DNA from: a virus
Reading direction: 5' to 3' (one strand)
Length of the DNA stretch: 59,342 nt
Virus record (IMG/VR): IMGVR_UViG_3300030419_004548
Location: 1 to 59,342 of that record
Positions 34,673 through 42,671 of the stretch are shown piece after piece. Within the stretch, counting starts at the first letter, position 1; every line of letters begins with the position of its first letter. The notes below the pieces were generated by a model. The model made no database searches and had not been told where the DNA came from. It saw only the letters and a program-made list of their open reading frames with translations. Position numbers and translations under genes: made by a program.

Positions 34673-34748
34673 AATCATTCTCCTATTGTTGTGTTTGAAC
34701 ATTGACACATTTTTCTACAGGTGTGTCGTCTGCCTGTCCGCTTTTGTG

Positions 34749-36758
34749 TTAATTTGCATAATCCTGGTCATCATTGTCACCTGTCATCGGTATAATTTCA
34801 CACGAATCATTATTACAGAATTTATCTACTTCTGCTTCTTCGTGTTTAATCACACCAAATGTCAGACGACCAAGTTTTGAAACCTGTTTCTGATAAGTCT
34901 TCTCATCAATAGCTTCGTAAGGCATCTGTGGATAAGCACCATAATCGTGTCTTGGCAACAGACTTATTCCTTTTAAGTGATATTGATAATAATTCAATGC
35001 GGGTGCAATCTGTTCTGATTCAATTTCAGGATTGAACGTTACCGTACAACTAACTTGATTATCAGCCCAATGTCTTTGCATAAATGCCGCTAAACTAAAT
35101 TGTTCCCATATTGAAAGTTCTCCTGCAGTTCTGATGCCTTCTCCTACATCTACAGGAACTTCTACAACCATTGTTGTGTCTTCAGAACCAAACGCAGGTT
35201 CTACTTTATATCCTGCTTTTTTCATTGGTTCTAATAAATCTGAATGTTTTGAAACTCTAATTCTTCTAATATAAAATCTTGATTCAGGATAATGGAGACC
35301 AGGTGTCGCACCTGCTAATAGAGATACCGTTCCACTTGGTTTAACTGATGTTGTTTTTATAGAACGAGGAACAGCCATCCAATCTGAATATTGTTTATCC
35401 CAATCTTGAATAACATCGTATCCATCATTCAACCATTTTTTCAATTCACCTAATCCACGATTAGTAATGAACTGAGCAACACCACTAACACTACAACCAA
35501 TTCTTCTGTTTCTTAACATCACTCTATTTGTATCACTCCAATGAGTTCTACCTAACGTAACCGTCTTAGCATAAAGATACGCATATTTAAGAGTACGTGC
35601 ATAATCTTCAAAACTTTCGTGATTCTCAGGAAACGTTTCTACTAAACAGCATAACTCGTAAGACTCAAGCGTCTGCTCTAAACAAGGGTTGCCTCCCATA
35701 GCTCTGTGGTCTTTGTTGTCTCCCCCATTTTTCATTCTTGAGTACTTTCTCATATTGTCCAACCAAGCAAATCCTGGTTCTCCATTATCATTTATTCTCT
35801 TCGCGGCCTCTGAATAATCCATTCCTAACTCAGCAAATATACTATTGTTAGATGTCCAACCATATTGGTCACGATGAGGATTGACTTTATAATTTTTTAA
35901 ATCTAAATATTCTTCATTATCAGGTTCACCAAATACAATCTCTGCAGTTCTTCTTACATTACCCGCTACAACACATTTACCAATTAGATTCATTATGTCT
36001 ACGATTGTTGTTATTGTGATTGGTTCTCCACTATTCTTTTCAAGTACTTTTCTAATGTCTTCGTGTACTTCTAATAATGGTTCGTGACCACTTGCTACAC
36101 CACCAAATCCACTGATAGGTTCACCTGCAGGTCTTATCTTTGTATAGTCAAACTCAACAGGTGCTTGTCCGTGAAAGTAACTCTCTAATAATAGTTTCAT
36201 TGATTCTACCCAACCTTCTCTTGTATCGGGTATCTCATAAACTTGTTCTTCTCTATCTTTTTCTATACCTTTAACTATTATTTCTCCTGCACCTTTTGTA
36301 TCAAAACCAACACCAACACCTAACATACTCGCATCCATTAAGAAACAGAATGGCTTAGCATAATCTTCTTTAAGTGTTTTTGTTGATACAAAGGCACAAT
36401 TATTTAGGGCGGCATATAATCCTTTTTCTTCTGTGATTGGTGTACCCATAGCCCACAGACCGCGTCCAGGAGGCAAAAACTTCATTTGAAATATACGCTC
36501 ATACATATCTTGAGCAGACTTTTGAGCTTGCCACGCATTCCACCCTAATTGGTGTGATTCAATCCAATTCTTTTGCATATTGTAAGTTCCCTCTACAACA
36601 CGTTGAACCGTCTCCCACCATCGTTCATTCTTCCCATCTGCTTTAATTCGTGAGTAGGTTCTCATATAAACTAATTCTCCCAATCCATTAAAACCAAAAG
36701 GTGCTTTTTTCCGTTTATAACCATTAATAAAATTATCTGAGAGTTTAAATTTTTCCAT
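34749..36758 (-). CDS. nrdJ: adenosylcobalamin-dependent ribonucleotide reductase (class II)
   Basis: A 669-residue monomeric class II reductase of the RtpR type. The redox pair cysteine C121 lies in ALNNCAFVS; the radical site has C359 and E361 (NPCLEQ); C370 in ELCCLVE is the partner; C648 and C653 form the C-terminal shuttle pair. It reduces ribonucleotides to deoxyribonucleotides and uses vitamin B12 coenzyme, which must come from the host. Complete by length. An AAGGA ribosome binding site precedes the start. Confidence 0.93.
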   Translation of the reverse strand: MEKFKLSDNFINGYKRKKAPFGFNGLGELVYMRTYSRIKADGKNERWWETVQRVVEGTYNMQKNWIESHQLGWNAWQAQKSAQDMYERIFQMKFLPPGRGLWAMGTPITEEKGLYAALNNCAFVSTKTLKEDYAKPFCFLMDASMLGVGVGFDTKGAGEIIVKGIEKDREEQVYEIPDTREGWVESMKLLLESYFHGQAPVEFDYTKIRPAGEPISGFGGVASGHEPLLEVHEDIRKVLEKNSGEPITITTIVDIMNLIGKCVVAGNVRRTAEIVFGEPDNEEYLDLKNYKVNPHRDQYGWTSNNSIFAELGMDYSEAAKRINDNGEPGFAWLDNMRKYSRMKNGGDNKDHRAMGGNPCLEQTLESYELCCLVETFPENHESFEDYARTLKYAYLYAKTVTLGRTHWSDTNRVMLRNRRIGCSVSGVAQFITNRGLGELKKWLNDGYDVIQDWDKQYSDWMAVPRSIKTTSVKPSGTVSLLAGATPGLHYPESRFYIRRIRVSKHSDLLEPMKKAGYKVEPAFGSEDTTMVVEVPVDVGEGIRTAGELSIWEQFSLAAFMQRHWADNQVSCTVTFNPEIESEQIAPALNYYQYHLKGISLLPRHDYGAYPQMPYEAIDEKTYQKQVSKLGRLTFGVIKHEEAEVDKFCNNDSCEIIPMTGDNDDQDYAN

Positions 36759-36816
36759 TTCGTATCCTTATTTGTAGTCTGCCTTGTAACATTTATAATT
36801 AGAATATATACACATT

Positions 36817-38199
36817 TTAATCAAACCCTTCCATCTCTTTATTATTAGTTTTATAATCTTTATATTTTTGTCCGAGAGTTTTTCTTAAAAATTCATCGTG
36901 ATTATTCATCTTACCTTGCACACTCTGTCCTTGTTGTGTCTGTTTATCGAATATTTGTATGTGTCCTGTATTAGTATTTATTGTTGCCGGAAATGTAATA
37001 CCATCAACACCAAATCTATTTTTGATTACGTGAAATCTACCTGTGTTTGCTATCTTGTCTTCTACTTTACGACTCATACTCATAACAAAGTCAGCAGTCA
37101 TCACCTTACTATAATCTTCAGCTACTTTACTTGCATCAATCACATCCTCTTCAAGTGCTGAACGATTTGCTTGAGAAGCAGTCCAAATAGGAATATCATA
37201 TTCACCTGCCATACCTCTCAAGTCTTCATATATGTTACCAAGTTGATGTCTTCGTTCTGTAAAATTACCAATAGGTTTTAGTATGTCAGCATAATCTACA
37301 AGAATCATATCAGGAAGATTGCCTTGTAATTCCATCTGCTTGATATGTGCTGAAAGTGTTTGTACAGATGCTGTTCTTGTAGGATAATATTTTATTAACA
37401 AATAACCTTCTAATGCTGATAATTTCTTTTGAACATCTTCTTGATAAAATTTTAAATTACCTGTTGGAACTCCTGAGAATATTGTATCATATCTTAATCC
37501 AACATATTCAGAATTTAATTCTAAAGTGTAGTGTGCTACTTTTAATCCATTACGAACACAATTAGCACCTAACGCTTGTAGTGTCCAAGACTTACCGATA
37601 CCTGCAGGTGCTACAACAACACCTAATTCTCCACCTGCTAAACCACCATCCATAACTTCATCAATAGTATCCCAACCGGTTTTTATAGTATCACGAGCTG
37701 ATTGATTTAATCGTTCTTCAAGAGAAATTAAATATTCGTGACCAAGATTTCTGTCACTACCTGCACGTAAAGCATCATCAATAATTCTTTTTATATTGTC
37801 ATAGTCTTTACTCTCAAGTAAATCAACACTCTCTATAATAGCATTCTTTAGTGTTTGATTCTTACAAAAACCAAGTACTTGTTCTTTTACAAAATCTAAA
37901 TCTGTAGCTTCTATATGTCTCCAAGATTCTTTTAAACTTTCTACTACTGCTACTTTTAAAACATCATTTTGTATTTCATCTGTTTTAACTTTTAATACTT
38001 CAAGTGTAGGAGCAGTTTTATATTCTACAAAATACTGCATTATAGTTTTTACTAAAAATTTATTAGAATCTGATTCAAAATAATCAGGATTCATAATGTC
38101 TGAAATCTGTGCTGTAAATGTATTATCACTTAATAAAGAAGACACTACTTTAGATTGAAACGTAGGACTATATTGATTTAAGTTTTCTTTATTCGCCAT
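36817..38199 (-). CDS. 41: DnaB-type replicative helicase (gp41-like)
   Basis: A 460-residue protein. The N-terminal 150 residues are a DnaB-N-like helical domain. Walker A is APAGIGKS (197-204), Walker B is MILVDYADIL, and a later IWTASQANRS segment contains motif H3-type residues. It unwinds the lagging-strand template and in T4 partners with primase gp61, which was not seen here. Overlaps the small gene upstream. Confidence 0.9.
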   Translation of the reverse strand: MANKENLNQYSPTFQSKVVSSLLSDNTFTAQISDIMNPDYFESDSNKFLVKTIMQYFVEYKTAPTLEVLKVKTDEIQNDVLKVAVVESLKESWRHIEATDLDFVKEQVLGFCKNQTLKNAIIESVDLLESKDYDNIKRIIDDALRAGSDRNLGHEYLISLEERLNQSARDTIKTGWDTIDEVMDGGLAGGELGVVVAPAGIGKSWTLQALGANCVRNGLKVAHYTLELNSEYVGLRYDTIFSGVPTGNLKFYQEDVQKKLSALEGYLLIKYYPTRTASVQTLSAHIKQMELQGNLPDMILVDYADILKPIGNFTERRHQLGNIYEDLRGMAGEYDIPIWTASQANRSALEEDVIDASKVAEDYSKVMTADFVMSMSRKVEDKIANTGRFHVIKNRFGVDGITFPATINTNTGHIQIFDKQTQQGQSVQGKMNNHDEFLRKTLGQKYKDYKTNNKEMEGFD

Positions 38200-38356
38200 A
38201 GAGTTCCTTCTTTAACTTTTCACTTTTTTTATTCAAATATCTTTTACGTGCTTTATCTAAAACACGTTGTCTATTTTTAAGATAATAATTTTGAGACCAC
38301 TTTAATTGTGCTACTCTTTTTTCTTCTTCAGTTTTATATTTTACTTTTCTACCCAT
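38189..38356 (-). CDS. 55-aa basic hypothetical protein
   Basis: ATG at 38356 overlaps the exonuclease end, and the stop overlaps the helicase start by 11 bases. The peptide is lysine/arginine-rich and helical (NYYLKNRQRVLDKARKRYL). No family recognised. Its location between exonuclease and helicase and its basic charge suggest nucleic-acid binding, which is inference. Confidence 0.5.
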   Translation of the reverse strand: MGRKVKYKTEEEKRVAQLKWSQNYYLKNRQRVLDKARKRYLNKKSEKLKKELYGE

Positions 38357-39353
38357 TACGTGTAAGTGTATCCAAGGTTGACCAACTTTCTCTCAACCAC
38401 ACTTCTAAATTTTGAATCTCATTTGAGAATCCGTCTTCTAAATACATTTGACGAAATTTGAAACTATTTAAAGAGTTTGGCTTGTTATCAACAAAATCAA
38501 GAACTTTTTGTTTCGCATTACCACTTATAATTATCTCCTTCAAATCCATTAATTCAAAATTTCTTTTTAAAATATCTAAATTATCTGATAACCTATTATC
38601 TCTACTAACTAATTCTTTTAGACTTATAGGCTCTGTAGAAATTTCAGGATATAATTTAATCAAAGTCTTTAGACCTATTCCTTTAACACCTGGAATATTA
38701 TCAGACTTATCACCATCTACCATTCTGTACATCAAAAAGTTTTCAGGATGTATATCATACTCTTCCATCAAAGTTTCAGTATTATATAACTTTTTCTTAG
38801 ATGGACTATATACATTTATCCTATCATCTACTAATTGTAGAAAGTCTTTGTCTGTAGACATTATGGTGCAACGGGTAAACTTTCCCTTATTTGCTACGTA
38901 TGAAATTACATCATCTGCCTCCACATTGTCAAGCGAAAAAGTTTGAACAGGTAAACATTCTAAGTACTCCATCAATCGTGACATCTGTTGTACCATAGAA
39001 GTGTGTTCATCACCTTCTTTACTAAACTCTACTCTTCTATTTAATTTAGATTTAAAGGCACGACCTGCTTTATAATCAGGAAATAATTTCTTACGTTTTT
39101 GTGAGCCACCTTTACCATCAAAGACGATTAGGATTCTTGTAGGCCTAATAAGTTTTATTATATAACTTAGTGACCTCAAGAATCCTATCAATCCTCCTAT
39201 GTGATAACCATTGTCACTCATCATAGGTATAGCACTAAAACATCTGATAAAGTTATTTAGACCATCTATTACTAACACATGGTCATTTAACTTCAATGGC
39301 TTTGATGGATTATTTTTTATCTCATCAAGCAAACTCAGATATCGTTTTTTCAT
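38349..39353 (-). CDS. 5'-3' exonuclease / RNase H-like (FEN family)
   Basis: A 334-residue PIN-domain nuclease. HVLVIDGLNNFIR and ILIVFDGKGGSQKR carry the first acidic residues, DNVEADDVISYVA and IMSTDKDFLQLV the next ones, and MVDGDKSDNIPGVKGIGLKT is the H3TH DNA-binding motif. It corresponds to T4 RNase H (rnh, 305 aa), which removes RNA primers. An AAAGGA ribosome binding site fits the ATG at 39353, which lies inside the last 29 bases of the epimerase gene. Confidence 0.9.
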   Translation of the reverse strand: MKKRYLSLLDEIKNNPSKPLKLNDHVLVIDGLNNFIRCFSAIPMMSDNGYHIGGLIGFLRSLSYIIKLIRPTRILIVFDGKGGSQKRKKLFPDYKAGRAFKSKLNRRVEFSKEGDEHTSMVQQMSRLMEYLECLPVQTFSLDNVEADDVISYVANKGKFTRCTIMSTDKDFLQLVDDRINVYSPSKKKLYNTETLMEEYDIHPENFLMYRMVDGDKSDNIPGVKGIGLKTLIKLYPEISTEPISLKELVSRDNRLSDNLDILKRNFELMDLKEIIISGNAKQKVLDFVDNKPNSLNSFKFRQMYLEDGFSNEIQNLEVWLRESWSTLDTLTRNG

Positions 39354-40251
39354 CGTATTCCTTTACTTTTTGTGCTATGTATTCTTCAAGTGTATGTGTA
39401 GGTTTCCAACCTAAGAGTTCGTATGCTTTCGTGTCTGTACATAGAGTCTCTCGCATTTCTCCAGGTCTCGGTCCTATATTTACACTATCAGATTTATATA
39501 GTTTAACAACCTCATTTATACTATAGTTCTTACCTGTACCTAATTCAAAGTACTCTGCTCTTAAATCAGCAATCTTATCTTGACAATCAATCAATGCACT
39601 ACATATATCTAATACGTGAGTAAAGTCTCTTCGTTGTTCACCATCATTAGTAATTGTCAATGGTTCACCTCGTTCTTTCAACTCATCAAATATAGAAAGA
39701 ACCGTTGCATATGCACTTTCTGCTGGTATCATATAATCACCATACACGTTATAGAATCGTGTTATTATTGTAGGTAAGTCATAAACCTTAGAATATAACT
39801 CACATAACAATTCACCACTATACTTGTAAAAAGTATAAGGATTGGCATAATGGTCGCCGTGAATAGAACTTGAACCTGCGTATACTACAGGAATATTTCC
39901 ATTAACTCTTGCCCACTCTAAAATATTTTGTGTTCCAACTACATTAGCTGCGAACGTATTTTGAGGGTCTGTGAAAGATGGTTGTATCCTTGCTAAAGCA
40001 GCGAGATGATATATCATATCAGGTTTCCAATCACCCTCACCTACTACTACTTCGTGAAGATGTTTATCAAAGAAATAATCTGTAAGGTCAAACTCGTGAT
40101 ATGTTACTCTGTCATTATCAATAATATTCAAAGGAGAACCTGTTGAGTAATTATCTAAAACTTGAATGTAAGTGCTAGGTTGTTCTTTTAAGATTTTACT
40201 AATTAAATTAGTACCTACAAAGCCCGCACCGCCTGTAATCAATATCTTCAT
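39325..40251 (-). CDS. NAD-dependent sugar epimerase in replication module
   Basis: A 308-residue extended SDR: ILITGGAGFVGTNLISKIL, MIYHLAALARI, VVYAGSSSIHG and NPYTFYKYSGE with Y-x3-K. UDP-glucose 4-epimerase-like. It is separated from the sugar island by nearly 18 kb and embedded between recA/uvsX and the exonuclease with overlaps on both sides. It is therefore an expected-to-be-early-expressed sugar enzyme. Substrate unknown. Confidence 0.85.
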   Translation of the reverse strand: MKILITGGAGFVGTNLISKILKEQPSTYIQVLDNYSTGSPLNIIDNDRVTYHEFDLTDYFFDKHLHEVVVGEGDWKPDMIYHLAALARIQPSFTDPQNTFAANVVGTQNILEWARVNGNIPVVYAGSSSIHGDHYANPYTFYKYSGELLCELYSKVYDLPTIITRFYNVYGDYMIPAESAYATVLSIFDELKERGEPLTITNDGEQRRDFTHVLDICSALIDCQDKIADLRAEYFELGTGKNYSINEVVKLYKSDSVNIGPRPGEMRETLCTDTKAYELLGWKPTHTLEEYIAQKVKEYDEKTISEFA

Positions 40252-41363
40252 TATAATTCGTCTATATCGTCTACAGGTTTATCAGTTTCTACAACATCAT
40301 CTAATCCAAGAGCAGAAGTATCATACTTTAAAATCAAAACATTACAAATTTCATTATATAACTTTTCTTCAAGTCCATCGTGTTCTCCTAATATAGATTC
40401 GAAGTCTTTTGATTGAAATTTAATGTCTTGTCCGTTATGTTCTAAAGTATACCAAGCTCCTGTTTGTTTAACAAGTTTGTATTCTTTCATCACTTGTAAC
40501 CAAGATGCTTTATCATCGATACCTCTATCAAAGTACAAAGGAAAGTCTGCTCTTCTTAAAGGCGGACCTAATCGATTCTTTATAACTTGTGAAGTTATAG
40601 TCATACCAATAGTATTCTTTTGTGCATCTTTAATTTGACCTTTGTTCTTCAAACGAAGTCTTGTTGAAGCGTGAAAAGGAAGTGCCTTACCGCCTGATGT
40701 TGTGTAAGGGTCTCCGAACATAACACCAAGTTTTTGTCTTAACTGATTAGTAAATACAAGTGCTACACGTTGTCTACCAATCATTTGAGTAATCTTACGA
40801 AGTGCTTTAGATATGATGATTGCTTTATGTGTCGCATATCCATCTTTATCAAAGTCTGCTTCAATCTCAAATTTCGTAGATGCCGCAGCAACTGAATCAA
40901 CTAATATAGTTACTAATCTATTCCTATCACTTTCACGAACTTTAGTGACAATCTCTTCAATAGCTTCAAAAATATCTTCTACCGTTTCTAAATGTAGATA
41001 TAACATTTTCTTACTATCGACACCAATCACTTGTAAAAACTCTTCACTAACTGCTGTTTCAGTATCTATGTAAACTGCAACACCATCTTTCTTTTGAGTT
41101 TCTGCAAGTATGTGAGCACCAAGTAAAGATTTACCACTCGATTCTAATCCATTGATTTCAGTTATACGACCAACAGCAATACCACCATTAGGTCTGTTTG
41201 AAATAGCTAAATCTAATATACTCGAACCGGTAGATAAAAACTCTCTTATATCTGTAGGTGTCGTATCTGAACCATCAAGAAAGTATGCTACTTTGTAATT
41301 TTTAAATTTTTTATTTAAACCATCAGCTAAGATATTAGCTAGGTCGTCTTTAGTTTTACCCAT
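40251..41363 (-). CDS. uvsX: RecA/UvsX recombinase
   Basis: A 370-residue RecA-fold protein. Walker A is GLESSGKS (72-79), Walker B TILVDSVAAAS, loop L2-like GVMFGDPYTTSGGKALPFHAS. It forms filaments on ssDNA for strand exchange and recombination-dependent replication. The sequence is closer in pattern to bacterial RecA than to T4 UvsX, but context matches UvsX. The C-terminus is acidic (ETDKPVDDIDEL), typical of RecA regulation. Confidence 0.92.
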   Translation of the reverse strand: MGKTKDDLANILADGLNKKFKNYKVAYFLDGSDTTPTDIREFLSTGSSILDLAISNRPNGGIAVGRITEINGLESSGKSLLGAHILAETQKKDGVAVYIDTETAVSEEFLQVIGVDSKKMLYLHLETVEDIFEAIEEIVTKVRESDRNRLVTILVDSVAAASTKFEIEADFDKDGYATHKAIIISKALRKITQMIGRQRVALVFTNQLRQKLGVMFGDPYTTSGGKALPFHASTRLRLKNKGQIKDAQKNTIGMTITSQVIKNRLGPPLRRADFPLYFDRGIDDKASWLQVMKEYKLVKQTGAWYTLEHNGQDIKFQSKDFESILGEHDGLEEKLYNEICNVLILKYDTSALGLDDVVETDKPVDDIDEL

Positions 41364-41380
41364 ACATATCCCTTACAATA

Positions 41381-41417
41381 GAGGTGGTCCCGTTATTTGA
41401 GACCACCTCGTTTTTTT
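41381..41417. terminator. hairpin between gp32-like and uvsX genes
   Basis: A perfect 9-bp stem GAGGTGGTC/GACCACCTC (41381-41389 and 41401-41409) with an 11-base loop. On the plus strand it is followed by G and seven T, a strong intrinsic terminator shape. On the minus strand, which carries the genes, only TATTGT follows, so readthrough is likely. It may stop antisense transcription or stabilise the 3' end of the gp32 mRNA. Confidence 0.6.
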
Positions 41418-41422
41418 ATTGA

Positions 41423-42178
41423 TTACTTATTGAAGAGTTGGTCGAATGCTTCAGAAGTATCTTTTACGGTTTTCTGTGAAAGAACTTCAGAAGTTACAGA
41501 CTCATCTTTTTTATCAGAACTCTCATCCTCAGAAGGAGTCAACCAATTGTTGAGAACTTCTGTTAAATCATCATAAGAACGTTCCTGATACATCTCTTGC
41601 ATATTAGGTTGTTCATTTAACAATTTATCAAGAAGTTTGTCATCTTCTGTGATTGGAGTTTGATTAGGCTTAACCCTAATGTTAGTAACAGGAAAATTCT
41701 TTCCTGCTTCTTCAGCAGAAATAAATTCTACCGTTACGTCACGACCATTCATTGAATCTGTGATATCACCATAGTCAGGGTCTGCTATTACAGATAGAAG
41801 CTCTTGATAAACCATTTTACCAAAGCCCCAAAAACGAACACCTTCAGACTCTTCACCTCTAACGATTACAGGAGCGAATGTTCTCATCTTTGCCATAAGT
41901 TTTTTCGCTATCTGATAATCATCTTTGTTACCACTTGAACGAAGTTTTTGTGCAAACTCTTCAATCGGGTCAGGGCGACCATAAGTGATTGGAGACAAGT
42001 AAGTCTTACCACCTAAATCATAATGAAAGAACATTTCCAAAAAAGGATTTTCTTTATTATGTTGATAAGGCACTATACGTACTACTTGTTTTCCGGGTTG
42101 TGGTTTCCAAAGATTTGATGTCTTGGTGTTAGAAGTTTGAAGTTGTTCTAACCTTTTACGAATTGCTGTAATATCCAT
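41423..42178 (-). CDS. 32: single-stranded DNA-binding protein (gp32-like)
   Basis: A 251-residue protein with a gp32-like plan: basic N-terminal cooperativity region (MDITAIRKRLEQL), OB-fold core (VVRIVPYQHNKENPFLEMFF; GVRFWGFGKMVYQEL), and an acidic flexible tail ending in SEAFDQLFNK. The four zinc-binding residues of T4 gp32 are not visible, as in many marine relatives. It protects ssDNA and organises the replisome. Its leader looks autoregulatory. A strong ribosome binding site (AGGAG) precedes the ATG. Confidence 0.85.
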   Translation of the reverse strand: MDITAIRKRLEQLQTSNTKTSNLWKPQPGKQVVRIVPYQHNKENPFLEMFFHYDLGGKTYLSPITYGRPDPIEEFAQKLRSSGNKDDYQIAKKLMAKMRTFAPVIVRGEESEGVRFWGFGKMVYQELLSVIADPDYGDITDSMNGRDVTVEFISAEEAGKNFPVTNIRVKPNQTPITEDDKLLDKLLNEQPNMQEMYQERSYDDLTEVLNNWLTPSEDESSDKKDESVTSEVLSQKTVKDTSEAFDQLFNK

Positions 42179-42185
42179 TTGCTAT

Positions 42186-42231
42186 TCTCCTATTAGTTAA
42201 TTATTAATTTGTTAATTGTTACTTTTGTAAC
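42186..42231 (-). promoter_or_regulatory. putative autogenous translational operator of gp32-like gene
   Basis: In mRNA sense: hairpin GTTAC-AAAA-GTAAC (42231-42218), then about 25 bases made almost only of A and T with repeated ATTAA units, then AATAGGAG and the start. T4 gene 32 mRNA has the same order: a structured 5' element (a pseudoknot) followed by an AU-rich UUAAA-repeat region and the ribosome binding site, where gp32 binds and represses its own translation. The analogy is inference. Confidence 0.55.
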
Positions 42232-42237
42232 CATTCA

Positions 42238-42247
42238 TATATAAATA
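42238..42247 (-). promoter_or_regulatory. TATTTATATA element
   Basis: Coding-strand TATTTATATA flanked as CATATTTATATATG, 59 nt upstream of the gp32-like start and just before the leader hairpin. It could be the promoter from which the regulated leader begins. Confidence 0.4.
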
Positions 42248-42272
42248 TGAACTTAAATCTGAAAACGTTAAT

Positions 42273-42671
42273 TTATTTTTCTAAATCGATGATTTCTTTT
42301 AGTCTTGTGTGTATAATGTTTAAACCATCTTTGTTTGTTAATAAAATAGAATTACGATAGTTATCCCATTGTAATCTGTATGATTTATCTAAGATTCCGT
42401 TGTTAGCATCTTTAATAATATGATTAACTGCATTGATTGTATACAATGTATTTGTCTCTTTTTTTCTATGTAAAAGAATTGTATTAGGAAGAAATCCGGA
42501 TACTTCAGATTTCAACACATTGTATGTCACCATTAATTCATTAGGGTTATCTATTTTCTGTAGAACATATAATTTCTTCATAGAAAGAGGTGCAGAATCT
42601 TTAATAAGTAGAACCATTTCGGTAAGTTCTTTCTTGTTAGAGAAAGTGCAAAGTAGTTGTGAATCTATCAT
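42273..42671 (-). CDS. 132-aa hypothetical protein
   Basis: A small soluble alpha/beta protein (SMKKLYVLQKIDNPNELMVTYNVL). No family recognised; I recall similar NPNELMxTYNV segments in uncharacterised proteins of marine T4-like phages. It is coupled by one base to the 697-residue gene and ends before the gp32 leader, so it is the last gene of the structural-side run. Confidence 0.5.
   Translation of the reverse strand: MIDSQLLCTFSNKKELTEMVLLIKDSAPLSMKKLYVLQKIDNPNELMVTYNVLKSEVSGFLPNTILLHRKKETNTLYTINAVNHIIKDANNGILDKSYRLQWDNYRNSILLTNKDGLNIIHTRLKEIIDLEK

Noticed and set aside
38458-38946. 162-residue open frame on the plus strand
   Set aside because: It is antisense to the exonuclease gene, has serine/isoleucine-rich composition from reverse-complemented codons, and has no ribosome binding site. 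The same holds for plus-strand frames at 13014-13376, 16129-16518, 19599-20027 and 29125-29511.
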